A stretch of DNA of 27,976 nt from Oscillospiraceae bacterium (GCA_016302005.1 JAEDOK010000004.1:1-27976), one strand, 5' to 3'; positions 16,237 to 23,549 are shown, numbered from the stretch's first letter. Numbers and translations: made by a program. The notes: a model not told the origin generated them from the letters alone.

Positions 16237-17538
16237 ATGAAGTTGCATCGCAATGAGCATTTTTTCAAATGGGGTTTAACGGCGTTCCTCGTCTTTGTCG
16301 CCTGTGCCCTCTTTTGGATCGTGTTTTCCAATCTGAAGGGATTTTATGAGCTGATCCTCGACTTTTTTGACATCATCTCTCCTATCCTCTTCGGCTGCCT
16401 GTTCGCTTATTTGATGAATCCGGTGATGAAGCGGACGCAGCACCTTTTGGAGAAGCTCCTCAAAAAAACAAAGCTCTCCGAAGGAAAACAGTTGGTCTTG
16501 GCGAAGACCGGCGGCGTGATCGCCTCGCTGATCGTGCTCATGTTTGCGTTTTATGCGCTGATCGCGTTGATCGTGCCGAATATCGTGAGCAGCTTGGAAG
16601 AACTGCTGCAGGCCAGCAAGTTAGAGGGCTACTATAACCGCGTCAATACATGGGTAAATGAGGTTTTTGAAGGCTCCCGCTTTGAAGCATGGTTCCATAG
16701 GGCGCTCGACAGCGTATTGCAGTTTCTTACGGATTGGCTGAAGAAGATCGACCTCTCCAAGCTCCTCTCCGGCGTGACCAGCTCGGTCTACAATGTTGTG
16801 ATGTTTGTCTTCAATATGCTGGTCGGCGTGGTTGCTGCGGTTTATATCCTGCTGTATCAGAAAAAGCTCTGCGCACAGTCGAAAAAGATCACGGTTGCTG
16901 TATTCAACACAAGACATGCCGACCGCTTGTTCGAGATCGCGCGCCGCACCAACCGCATTTTCAGCGGCTATGTCATCGGTAAAATTATTGACGCCATTTT
17001 TGTCGGCGTTGTGACGTATTTAGCCCTGCTGATCATGGGAATGCCCTTTGCGCCGCTGATCGCCGTCATTGTCGGCGTGACGAATATCATCCCGTTTTTC
17101 GGCCCCTTCCTCGGCGCGATCCCCTCTGCGCTCCTGCTGCTGATCGAGCAGCCGCTCGATGCGCTGTATTTTATCATCTTCATCCTTGTGCTGCAAATGA
17201 TCGACGGCAACATCATCGAAAACCGTATTTTGGGTGAGAAGCTCGGGATCTCCGATCTTTGGGTGCTCGTCGCCATCCTTGTCTTCGGCGGGATCTTCGG
17301 CTTCGGCGGGATGCTCCTCGGCGTGCCGATTTTCGCGGTGCTCTATACGCTGATCGTTGACGGCGTAAACGGGCGCTTGCAGAGGAAACGCTATCCGACC
17401 GAAACGGATCTTTATTACAGTCTGCAATGTGTGGAAGACTTGCCCGTTACACCGCAGCCGAGTGCTTCCTTTGTCTCCATCGAGCCTGCCTATGATATGC
17501 ATACGGCGGATGAGGACGACGAGGATTATGACGAATAA
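16237..17538 (+). CDS. AI-2E family transporter (PerM/YdbI-like membrane protein)
   Basis: A 433-residue membrane protein with about eight helices in the family's usual pattern: two N-terminal helices (WGLTAFLVFVACALFWIVF and the ISPILFGCLFAYLMNPV segment, a family hallmark), one near residue 95, a long loop region with amphipathic helices, then the clustered C-terminal helices with GVTNIIPFFGPFLGAIPSALL and the signature GNIIENRILGEKLGISDLWVL. The acidic C-terminal tail ends EDDEDYDE. Despite the family name, transport of autoinducer-2 is proven for few members; others move Na+/H+ or have unknown roles. It is monocistronic, with its own promoter and terminator. Confidence 0.92.
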   Translation: MKLHRNEHFFKWGLTAFLVFVACALFWIVFSNLKGFYELILDFFDIISPILFGCLFAYLMNPVMKRTQHLLEKLLKKTKLSEGKQLVLAKTGGVIASLIVLMFAFYALIALIVPNIVSSLEELLQASKLEGYYNRVNTWVNEVFEGSRFEAWFHRALDSVLQFLTDWLKKIDLSKLLSGVTSSVYNVVMFVFNMLVGVVAAVYILLYQKKLCAQSKKITVAVFNTRHADRLFEIARRTNRIFSGYVIGKIIDAIFVGVVTYLALLIMGMPFAPLIAVIVGVTNIIPFFGPFLGAIPSALLLLIEQPLDALYFIIFILVLQMIDGNIIENRILGEKLGISDLWVLVAILVFGGIFGFGGMLLGVPIFAVLYTLIVDGVNGRLQRKRYPTETDLYYSLQCVEDLPVTPQPSASFVSIEPAYDMHTADEDDEDYDE

Positions 17539-17544
17539 TTTCAT

Positions 17545-17575
17545 AAAAAGGGGGCTGGCTTTCAGCCCCTTTTTG
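17545..17575 (+). terminator. Rho-independent terminator after the AI-2E permease gene
   Basis: AAAAGGGGGCTG / CAGCCCCTTTT forms an 11-12 bp stem with a short loop and ends in a T-run. It starts 7 nt after the stop codon. Confidence 0.9.
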
Positions 17576-17603
17576 CGTAAGTAGAAAAGGAGGTGCACAC
17601 AGC

Positions 17604-19331
17604 TTGCTGCAAGCACTGAACGAATTATTTCAAACGGAGGGCGCTGCCGTGGCAAAGCTCTTTTGCACGGTTTGGCGCTTTGCCGCTCCGGCGCTGGCGC
17701 TTCTGATCCTGTGGCGGTGTGCAAAGCCGCTGCTTCGCTTCCGGCGGGAACCGGAGACATGGGCGTGGCTGGTCATGCCGGACGGACAGCAGCTCCCCGT
17801 GACCCACTGGGAGAATATCCTCGGACGCGGAAAGGGCAGCGATATCGTTATCGATTTCCCGACCGTTTCGCGCAATCACGCCGTTTTGACGCGCTATGAC
17901 GACGGGAGCTGGTCGATTACGGACATCGGCTCCCGCGGCGAGGTCACGGTCAACGGGGAGACAGTTACCGTTTGCGCGTTGGAATACGGCGACAAAATCT
18001 CCCTCGGCGGCGTGGAAATGGTGTTGGCGCCGACCACGGCGGAGGAGGTCGAGGAGCAGAATTATTACCGCACGAAGCCCGCGAATATCGCCCTTCCCGG
18101 ATTGACACTCCTGTTTTTGACCATCTTCCAGCTCTTGGCTGCCCTGCAATTCTGCATGACCAGCGACGCGGAGGAGGTTACCAACGCGGTCATCGGTTTT
18201 GCGGCGCTGGCAGGGATGCAATGGCTGCTCTTTGTCGTTTTTAAGCTCATACACCGCAGCAGCTTTGAGGTGGAGACCATTGCGTTTTTTCTGACGACCA
18301 TCGGCATTGCCGTGATTGCCTCCTCCGACGCCTCGGAGGTCACGAAACAGCTCATTTGCGTGGCGGGCGGCATTTTGATCTATCTCGTCATCGGCTGGTC
18401 GCTGCGTGACCTGAGCCGCGCGAAGAAGTTCCGCTATGTGGCGGCGGTCGGCGGCGTGCTCCTGCTGGCGCTCAACCTGCTGCTGGGCAAGGAGATCAAC
18501 GGCGCGCGCAACTGGATTCAGATCGGCCCCATGTCCTTCCAGCCCTCGGAGCTGGTGAAGCTGTGCTTCCTCTATGTCGGCGCGTCTACCATGGACCGCA
18601 TCGTCACAAAGCGCAACCTGATCTCCTTTATCATCTATTCCGCAGGCGTCTGCGGCTGCCTTGCCCTGATGAATGACTTCGGCACGGCGCTGATTTTCTT
18701 TGTCGCCTTCCTTGTGATCGCGTTTTTGCGTTCCGGCAGCTTCGCGACAGTCACGCTTGCCTGCGCCGCGACGGGCTTTGCGGGCGTGATGGCGGTGCGC
18801 TTCCGTCCGCACATCATGAGCCGCTTTGCCACATGGGGGCACGCGTGGGAATATGCCCAGAGTGGCGGCTATCAGCAGACGCGCGCCATGATGTGCATTG
18901 CCTCGGGTGGCCTGTTCGGTCTCGGCGCGGGCAACGGCTGGCTCAAATATGTCGCCGCCTCGGACACCGACCTTGTCTTCGCCTTTGTCTGTGAGGAATG
19001 GGGCTTGATCCTCGGCGTGATCGCGGTTGCAGCAATCATCATTCTCGGCGTGTTTGTCGTGCGCTCGTGCATCGTCGGACGCAGCAGCTTCTATACCATC
19101 GGTGCCTGTGCCGCCATTGCTATTTTGCTGACGCAGACGATCCTGAATGTGTTCGGCACGATGGATCTGCTGCCCCTGACGGGCGTGACTTTCCCGTTCG
19201 TCTCCAACGGCGGTTCGAGCATGCTCTCCGCGTGGGGGTTGCTGGCGTTTATCAAGGCAGCGGACACCCGTCAGAACGCGAGCTTCGCGGTCAAAACGGC
19301 GCGTGTGGAGGAGGTAGAGACGTATGAATAA
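17604..19331 (+). CDS. FHA domain-SEDS fusion: FtsW/RodA/SpoVE-type peptidoglycan glycosyltransferase
   Basis: A 575-residue protein. It has one N-terminal membrane helix (about 24-40), then a cytoplasmic FHA domain (about 64-140) with the phosphothreonine-binding landmarks GRG (74-76), SRNH (89-92) and VNGE, then a ten-helix SEDS polymerase (about 160-560). SEDS motifs: GARNWIQIGPMSFQPSELVK (300-319), NDFGTALIF, GGYQQTR, ASGGLFGLGAGNG and FPFVSNGGSSML. It polymerises lipid II into glycan strands together with a class B PBP, which is encoded next. The TTG start is chosen because a near-perfect AAAAGGAGGTG (17585-17595) lies 8-10 nt before it. In the essential extracellular loop the usual acidic DPW.D tract reads GHAWEYA. 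Function as division, elongation or sporulation enzyme is undetermined. Confidence 0.93.
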   Translation: MLQALNELFQTEGAAVAKLFCTVWRFAAPALALLILWRCAKPLLRFRREPETWAWLVMPDGQQLPVTHWENILGRGKGSDIVIDFPTVSRNHAVLTRYDDGSWSITDIGSRGEVTVNGETVTVCALEYGDKISLGGVEMVLAPTTAEEVEEQNYYRTKPANIALPGLTLLFLTIFQLLAALQFCMTSDAEEVTNAVIGFAALAGMQWLLFVVFKLIHRSSFEVETIAFFLTTIGIAVIASSDASEVTKQLICVAGGILIYLVIGWSLRDLSRAKKFRYVAAVGGVLLLALNLLLGKEINGARNWIQIGPMSFQPSELVKLCFLYVGASTMDRIVTKRNLISFIIYSAGVCGCLALMNDFGTALIFFVAFLVIAFLRSGSFATVTLACAATGFAGVMAVRFRPHIMSRFATWGHAWEYAQSGGYQQTRAMMCIASGGLFGLGAGNGWLKYVAASDTDLVFAFVCEEWGLILGVIAVAAIIILGVFVVRSCIVGRSSFYTIGACAAIAILLTQTILNVFGTMDLLPLTGVTFPFVSNGGSSMLSAWGLLAFIKAADTRQNASFAVKTARVEEVETYE

Positions 19332-20688
19332 GCTGGCAAAGCGTGCATGGTTTGCCCTTGTGCTGGCAGGCGTGTTGTTGGTCGGTCTGCTTGTCATCGT
19401 TGTGCGGTATTTTAAGGACTCGCCCGACTGGGTCACCTTCCAAAGCAATCCGCATGTTTATAACAACGGCGTGATGGACAGCGGTACCGTCGTTGATCGG
19501 GACGGCACAGTCCTCCTCGATGCGACCGACGGCAGAAGCTATGCAGACAGCGAAACGCTCCGCAAGGCGATGCTGCACCTCCTCGGTGACACAGAGGGCA
19601 ATATTACGCCCTATCTGCTCAACGAATACGGCGACGAGATGATCGGCTTTGACCGCATCAACGGCACACATCATACCGGCTCCGGCAGCGGAGAGCTGCG
19701 CATGACGCTCAGCGCGGATGTGCAGCGCACCGCTCTGAACGCGCTGAACGGGCAAAAGGGCGCAATCGGCGTGTATAACTACAAGACGGGCGAGGTGCTG
19801 TGCATGGTATCCTCTCCGACCTTTGATCCGCTGAATGTGCCGGATGTGAATGCCGATCCGGAACGCTATGACGGCGTGTATGTCAATCGCTTCCTGCATG
19901 CGACCTACGCGCCCGGCTCCACCTTTAAGCTTGTCACGGCTGCGGCGGCACTTTCGGAGATGGACGATCTGCAAACCCGTACCTTCCGCTGTGAGGGCAG
20001 CGCACAGATCGGCAGCGAAACGGTCATCTGCAACGGTGTGCACGGGGATGTTACCTTTGAACAGGCGCTTGCGCAGTCGTGCAATGTCGCTTTTGCGCAG
20101 TTGGCGCAGGAGCTGGGTCCGGAGGTACTGACGCGCTATGTTGCGCGGATCGGTATCACGGACAGTATCGCTTTTGACGGCTTGATTACAAAACGCGGAC
20201 ATTTTGATCTCTCGGACGCAACGACCTATGAAGCGGCGTGGGCAGGCGTCGGGCAGTACACCGACCAGATCAACCCCTGCCGGTTTATGGTTTATATGGG
20301 AGCAATCGCCAACGGCGGCGAAGCGGCGCTGCCGTATCTGGTCGAAAGCGTCACCTTCGGCGGCAAAGAGAAATACAGCGCGGAGACGGAAACGACAGAC
20401 CGTATTCTGAGCCGTCAGACGGCGGATGCATTGGCTGAGGCAATGCACTACGCTGTGGTCACGAACTACGGCGAGTGGAATTTCGGCGGATTGTATGCCG
20501 GCGCGAAATCCGGCACGGCGGAGCGCGGCGAGGGTCAGGCGGCAGATGCCTTGTTTGCGGGCTTTGTGCAGGATCCCGACTATCCGCTGGCATTCTTCGT
20601 GGTCGTGGAGGGCGGCGGCTCCGGCAGCGCAGCCTGCACCCCGATCGTGCAGCAGGTGCTCAACGCCTGCATTGCCGCCATGCAATAA
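19324..20688 (+). CDS. Class B penicillin-binding protein (transpeptidase), partner of the SEDS protein
   Basis: A 454-residue bitopic protein with one N-terminal helix (about 9-29) and a short pedestal. The transpeptidase domain has all three active-site motifs: Ser199-Thr-Phe-Lys202 (SxxK, nucleophile Ser199), Ser252-Cys-Asn254 (SxN) and Lys395-Ser-Gly-Thr398 (KSG/T). It cross-links the glycan made by the SEDS partner. It is shorter than FtsI/PBP2 proteins because the pedestal is reduced and no PASTA domain is present; in this it resembles actinobacterial PbpA. The gene overlaps the SEDS gene by 8 nt (ATGAATAA), so the two are translationally coupled. No terminator was recognised after it, only repeats. 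Confidence 0.94.
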   Translation: MNKLAKRAWFALVLAGVLLVGLLVIVVRYFKDSPDWVTFQSNPHVYNNGVMDSGTVVDRDGTVLLDATDGRSYADSETLRKAMLHLLGDTEGNITPYLLNEYGDEMIGFDRINGTHHTGSGSGELRMTLSADVQRTALNALNGQKGAIGVYNYKTGEVLCMVSSPTFDPLNVPDVNADPERYDGVYVNRFLHATYAPGSTFKLVTAAAALSEMDDLQTRTFRCEGSAQIGSETVICNGVHGDVTFEQALAQSCNVAFAQLAQELGPEVLTRYVARIGITDSIAFDGLITKRGHFDLSDATTYEAAWAGVGQYTDQINPCRFMVYMGAIANGGEAALPYLVESVTFGGKEKYSAETETTDRILSRQTADALAEAMHYAVVTNYGEWNFGGLYAGAKSGTAERGEGQAADALFAGFVQDPDYPLAFFVVVEGGGSGSAACTPIVQQVLNACIAAMQ

Positions 20689-20743
20689 ACGGAGGAAGTT
20701 TTTTCAATCAGGAAAGAAAAGGTTTGACAAAAGCCGATTTTAT

Positions 20744-20792
20744 ACCAATCACCAATTAATATGTGCTTTGCACATTTTAATTGGTGGTCGGT
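20744..20792. repeat. ACCAATCACCAATTAA hairpin, copy 1
   Basis: Left arm ACCAATCACCAATTAATATG, loop around GCTTTGC, right arm CATTTTAATTGGTGGTCGGT. It is the left outer arm of the 272-bp element; the inner end has diverged (GGTCGGT for GATTGGT). Confidence 0.8.
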
Positions 20793-20816
20793 CAGACTGT
20801 CAAAAAACTACAGCTT

Positions 20817-20853
20817 TGTCATTGCGAGACCCCGAAGGGGTCGTGGCAATCTC
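20817..20853 (+). repeat. REP-like element, copy 6
   Basis: TGTCATTGCGA arms with a perfect GACCCC-gaa-GGGGTC centre. It is preceded by CAGACTGTCAAAAA, a tract also found before copy 8. Confidence 0.85.
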
Positions 20854-20907
20854 GCAGAATAATTTAGCATCTTGTATGTATTCCGGCGAATACGAAACTT
20901 TTTTATT

Positions 20908-20941
20908 AGATTGCCACGTCGCTTCGCTCCTCGCAATGACA
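20908..20941 (-). repeat. REP-like element, copy 7
   Basis: AGATTGCCACGTCGCTTCGC...GCAATGACA. It lies in inverse orientation to copy 6 inside the 272-bp element and has the same centre as copies 3 and 5. Confidence 0.85.
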
Positions 20942-20966
20942 TGTCGGGGACTTTTTCGACACGCTG

Positions 20967-21015
20967 ACCAATCACCAATTAATGTGTGCTTTGCACATTT
21001 TAATTGGTGATTGGT
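20967..21015. repeat. ACCAATCACCAATTAA hairpin, copy 2
   Basis: ACCAATCACCAATTAATGTG, loop GCTTTGC, then the complementary CACATTTTAATTGGTGATTG ending GT. It forms the right outer arm of the 272-bp element. The gene-free stretch 20689-21246 (558 bases) holds this element plus the infC promoter and leader. Confidence 0.8.
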
Positions 21016-21066
21016 ATGATCTCTCCGCTATGAAAGAATTTTTGCAGAAATCGCCGGAAAAAACAC

Positions 21067-21095
21067 TTGACAGACGGCATTACAGATGGTATACT
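21067..21095 (+). promoter_or_regulatory. Strong sigma-A promoter of the infC-rpmI-rplT operon
   Basis: -35 TTGACA (21067-21072), exactly 17 nt, -10 TATACT (21090-21095) preceded by TGG. Transcription should start near 21102, leaving a leader of about 145 nt before infC. Confidence 0.85.
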
Positions 21096-21122
21096 ATCCG
21101 AGCAAAACAAAGAAGGCTGACT

Positions 21123-21222
21123 ACCCGCCTCACCTTCAGCGAAAGCGAAAAGGTTCGATATCGAAGCTTTGGCGCAAAACTGTGCTTTTTCGGTTGCGGG
21201 TGCTGTCGGCATCCGCATTTTT
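21123..21222 (+). promoter_or_regulatory. infC operon leader with transcription attenuator
   Basis: An intrinsic terminator lies inside the leader: stem TGCGGGTGC (21195-21203) / GCATCCGCA (21209-21217) with one G-U pair, a 5-nt loop and five T (21218-21222). Upstream, ACCCGC (21123-21128) can pair with GCGGGT (21196-21201) of the terminator stem and would act as an antiterminator. In Bacillus this operon is controlled by L20 binding to such a leader; that L20 acts here is inferred from operon content and not from a recognised L20-binding sequence. Confidence 0.65.
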
Positions 21223-21246
21223 GTCGTGTAATGGAGGTGCTTTACC

Positions 21247-21765
21247 ATCGGCAAATTAGATCATCAGCTCAACGAAGAAATTCGGGACGAGGAAATTCGC
21301 CTGATCGGCGCGGACGGCGCAATGCTCGGAATCGTTTCTTCCGAGGCGGCGCTGAAAATGGCAGAGGAGCAGGAGCTTGACCTTGTCAAGATTTCCCCGA
21401 ATGCCGTGCCGCCCGTCTGTAAGATCATGGATTACGGCAAATTCCGCTTTGACCAGCTCAAAAGGGAAAAGGAAGCGAAGAAAAACCAGCGTGTTGTCGA
21501 GATCAAGGAGATTCGTATGTCTCCGGGCATTGACACCAATGACTTCAACACCAAGATGCGCAGCGCGATGAAATTCCTCAAGGATGGCAACCGCGTCAAG
21601 GTCACTGTGCGCTTCCGCGGCCGCGAGATGGCGCATACCGATATCGGCGAGCAGCTTTTGATTCGATTTGGCGAAGGGTGCGCCGAGGTTGCAACCTTAG
21701 AGAAGAAACCCAAGCTCGATGGCAGACATATGTCCATTTTCCTGTCACCGAAAAGTGCAAAATAA
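21247..21765 (+). CDS. infC: Translation initiation factor IF-3, with AUC start codon
   Basis: A 172-residue factor that binds the 30S subunit and enforces initiator tRNA and start-codon selection. The N-domain LNEEIRDEEIRLIGADGAMLGIV, linker DYGKFRFDQLKREKEAKKNQ and C-domain EIKEIRMSPGIDTNDF...VTVRFRGREMAH are classic. The in-frame stop TAA at 21229-21231 and GGAGGTG at 21233-21239 leave ATC at 21247 as the start; no ATG, GTG or TTG exists in frame before 21322, which would delete 25 conserved residues. Rare AUU/AUC starts are the known basis of IF-3 autoregulation. It is followed by rpmI after 18 nt. Confidence 0.95.
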   Translation: MGKLDHQLNEEIRDEEIRLIGADGAMLGIVSSEAALKMAEEQELDLVKISPNAVPPVCKIMDYGKFRFDQLKREKEAKKNQRVVEIKEIRMSPGIDTNDFNTKMRSAMKFLKDGNRVKVTVRFRGREMAHTDIGEQLLIRFGEGCAEVATLEKKPKLDGRHMSIFLSPKSAK

Positions 21766-21783
21766 TTACAAAGGAGAAGTACC

Positions 21784-21981
21784 ATGCCGAAACTGAAGAC
21801 CCACAGCGGTGCAAAGAAGAGATTCAATCTCACCAAGACCGGTAAGGTCAAGAGAGCGCACGCTTTCAAGAGCCATATCCTCACCAAGAAGGACACCAAG
21901 CGCGGCCGTCGCCTGAGAAGCACGACCTACGCGGATGTCACCAATACGGAAGCCATCAAAAAGATGATTCCGTACAAATAA
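21784..21981 (+). CDS. rpmI: 50S ribosomal protein L35
   Basis: A 65-residue, highly basic protein of the large subunit. [20 protein letters not shown] and the KSHILTKK / RGRRLR segments are the L35 signature. AAAGGAG lies before the ATG. It is the second gene of the infC-rpmI-rplT operon, with rplT 20 nt further on. Length and sequence are ordinary. Confidence 0.97.
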   Translation: MPKLKTHSGAKKRFNLTKTGKVKRAHAFKSHILTKKDTKRGRRLRSTTYADVTNTEAIKKMIPYK

Positions 21982-22001
21982 TCGGATAGGAGGATACAAA
22001 G

Positions 22002-22355
22002 ATGGCAAGAGTAAAAGGCGCGATGATGACGCGCAAGAGAAGAAATAAGACCTTGAAGCTGGCGAAGTCCTACTGGGGCTCCAAGTCCACGCATTTCAAG
22101 ATGGCAAAGCAGGCGGTCAAGAAGTCCGGCGTTTATGCCTATGTCGGCCGCAAGCAGAAGAAGCGCGATTTCCGCCGTCTGTGGATCGCCCGTATCTCCG
22201 CCGCTGTCAAGCCCTACGACATGAACTATTCCCGTTTCATGAACGGTCTGAAGAAGGCGGGCATCGAGATGAACCGCAAGAGCCTGTCCGAGCTGGCGAT
22301 CAACGACAGCGCTGCCTTTGCAGCTCTCGTCGATACCGCGAAGAAGGCACTGTAA
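22002..22355 (+). CDS. rplT: 50S ribosomal protein L20 (likely operon repressor)
   Basis: A 117-residue protein that binds 23S rRNA early in large-subunit assembly. [45 protein letters not shown] and [18 protein letters not shown] are diagnostic. AGGAGG lies 10 nt before the ATG. As in other bacteria, L20 is the expected effector of the leader upstream of infC. A strong terminator follows 15 nt after the stop codon. Confidence 0.97.
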   Translation: MARVKGAMMTRKRRNKTLKLAKSYWGSKSTHFKMAKQAVKKSGVYAYVGRKQKKRDFRRLWIARISAAVKPYDMNYSRFMNGLKKAGIEMNRKSLSELAINDSAAFAALVDTAKKAL

Positions 22356-22370
22356 TTGATACTGCTTTAC

Positions 22371-22408
22371 AAAAACCTCATCTGCACAGTTATGCAGATG
22401 AGGTTTTT
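22371..22408 (+). terminator. Rho-independent terminator of the infC-rpmI-rplT operon
   Basis: A perfect 16-bp stem AAAAACCTCATCTGCA / TGCAGATGAGGTTTTT with a 6-nt loop. It has flanking A- and T-runs, so it could work in both directions. Confidence 0.95.
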
Positions 22409-22448
22409 AACATATTGCAGGACAAATAACAAGCCATACAAAGCTTCC

Positions 22449-22560
22449 GTAGGGCGGGGATATGTCCCCGCCGGTGCAGGAACTACCGACTGCGTACAAA
22501 TTTGTTCCTGCGTACCGTCTGCCGCTTATGCGGACTGCGAGGACATATCCCCCGGTCTAC
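22449..22560 (-). repeat. 110-bp interspersed element, copy B (inverted relative to copy A)
   Basis: GTAGGGCGGGGATATGTCCC at the left end and the decayed GAGGACATATCCCCCGGTCT at the right. Read on the minus strand its interior (AAGCGGCAGACGGTACG...GTAGTTCCTGCAC) matches copy A along its length. Confidence 0.8.
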
Positions 22561-22599
22561 TGGGGTGGGTGCAATCTCCGACTGTGGTTTTGTAATACT

Positions 22600-22688
22600 A
22601 AAAACCGATTAAAATATTCATTTCAATCGGTTTTCAACGCCGTACCGGCGTTGCATTTTCGCGATGATAAGGTAAGCATCGCGAAAAT
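22600..22688. repeat. Three consecutive hairpins before the ACCAATCACC repeat
   Basis: Stem 1: AAAACCGATT (22601-22610) / AATCGGTTTT (22625-22634). Stem 2: CAACGCCG (22635-22642) / CGGCGTTG (22646-22653). Stem 3: ATTTTCGCGATG (22655-22666) / CATCGCGAAAAT (22677-22688). They abut with no gaps. Stem 1 ends in four T and could terminate transcription weakly. The gene-free stretch 22409-22775 holds only this and the two neighbouring repeats. Confidence 0.8.
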
Positions 22689-22697
22689 ATGTCTCGT

Positions 22698-22753
22698 ACC
22701 AATCACGATATCGCAATTAAAATGTGCTTTGCACATTTTAATTGGTGATTGGT
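22698..22753. repeat. ACCAATCACCAATTAA hairpin, copy 3, with 7-nt insertion
   Basis: The same hairpin as at 20744 and 20967, but the left arm reads ACCAATCA-CGATATCG-CAATTAA, so a small palindrome CGATATCG interrupts it. The right arm (CACATTTTAATTGGTGATTG) is intact. The ends are flanked by TA on both sides. Confidence 0.8.
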
Positions 22754-22775
22754 ATAAACGCGCAGTGGTTCCTTT

Positions 22776-23432
22776 TTAGGATGATGCCTTGACCTTCTTG
22801 ACGAAGGCGGCAGGATCGGTGCTTTTGAAATATGCGCTCCCGGCAACCAGTACATTCGCGCCGTTTTCGCGGCAGATCAGCGCGGTTTTCTCATTAATGC
22901 CGCCGTCAACCTCCAGCTCGCAGGTCGGATTCTGCGCGTCAATATAGGCGCGGATCTGTTTGAGCTTCGGCATCATATCTTCCATAAAGGCTTGCCCGCC
23001 GAAGCCCGGCTCGACCGTCATCACCAAAATCAGATCGCAGTAGGGAAGATAGGGCAGCACCGCTTCGGCAGGCGTTTTCGGCTTGACCGAGATCGCGGGC
23101 TTCACGCCGAGGGCGCGGATGCGTTTCAGGGCGGCGAGGGTGTTTTCCTCCGTGTCCGCCTCGACATGGACGGTCAAGATATCGCTTCCCGCCTTGCAGA
23201 AGTCGTCCACATAGCGCAGCGGACGGTCGATCATCAGATGCACATCCAGGGGAAGCTCGGTGATCTTGCGGATCGCGGCGACGACCGGAATGCCGATCGT
23301 GATATTCGGTACAAAAATGCCGTCCATCACATCGACATGAACATAATCTGCGCCCGCCGGCGTTAAAGCGCGGATATCACGCTCCAAGTTTACAAAATCG
23401 GCGGAGAGAATGGAAGGGGATATTTTTGTCAT
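22776..23432 (-). CDS. rpe: Ribulose-phosphate 3-epimerase
   Basis: A 218-residue TIM-barrel enzyme that interconverts ribulose-5-phosphate and xylulose-5-phosphate in the pentose phosphate pathway. Seen: ISPSILSADF at the N-terminus, the metal-binding HVDVMDG (His32, Asp34), LDVHLMI (His65), the phosphate loop MTVEPGFGGQ, EVDGGI (catalytic Asp) and VAGSAYF. The start MTKISPS at 23432 is preceded by GGAGGTG; an in-frame ATG at 23450 is upstream of that site and was rejected. It has its own promoter and is the only gene on its transcript. Rpe is often beside rsgA and prkC in Firmicutes; they are not adjacent here. Confidence 0.96.
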   Translation of the reverse strand: MTKISPSILSADFVNLERDIRALTPAGADYVHVDVMDGIFVPNITIGIPVVAAIRKITELPLDVHLMIDRPLRYVDDFCKAGSDILTVHVEADTEENTLAALKRIRALGVKPAISVKPKTPAEAVLPYLPYCDLILVMTVEPGFGGQAFMEDMMPKLKQIRAYIDAQNPTCELEVDGGINEKTALICRENGANVLVAGSAYFKSTDPAAFVKKVKASS

Positions 23433-23509
23433 ACGACACCTCCGAAACATAGAATGGAAAGCAGCCGACGGAACTCCGACCGCGCAGACTGCAAAACGGC
23501 TGTAATGTG

Positions 23510-23538
23510 ATTATATGCGAACTGCGCTGCAAAGTCAA
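23510..23538 (-). promoter_or_regulatory. Sigma-A promoter of rpe
   Basis: On the minus strand: -35 TTGACT (23538-23533), 17 nt, -10 TATAAT (23515-23510). The leader to the rpe start is about 70 nt. Confidence 0.8.
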
Positions 23539-23549
23539 ATTTTTCCTTC

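Larger units (their letters stand above)
20742..21017. mobile_element. About 272-bp imperfect inverted-repeat element (MITE-like)
   Basis: The outer ends ATACCAATCACCAATTAA and TTAATTGGTGATTGGTAT are complementary. Moving inward, both arms continue with a hairpin, GGTCAG..TGTC.AAAAA and a REP-like unit (20817-20853 forward, 20908-20941 reverse), leaving a ~55-bp unique centre. There is no open reading frame of note. The outer TA could be a target duplication, but the flanks cannot settle this. Calling it mobile is an inference from the symmetry. Confidence 0.55.

Noticed and set aside
20742..21017. Insertion sequence with transposase
   Set aside because: There is no room for and no trace of a transposase; at most a non-autonomous element.
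22409..22775. tRNA or riboswitch candidates in the hairpin-rich gap
   Set aside because: No cloverleaf, TTCGA loop or CCA end was found, and no riboswitch core was recognised; the stems are simple independent palindromes.
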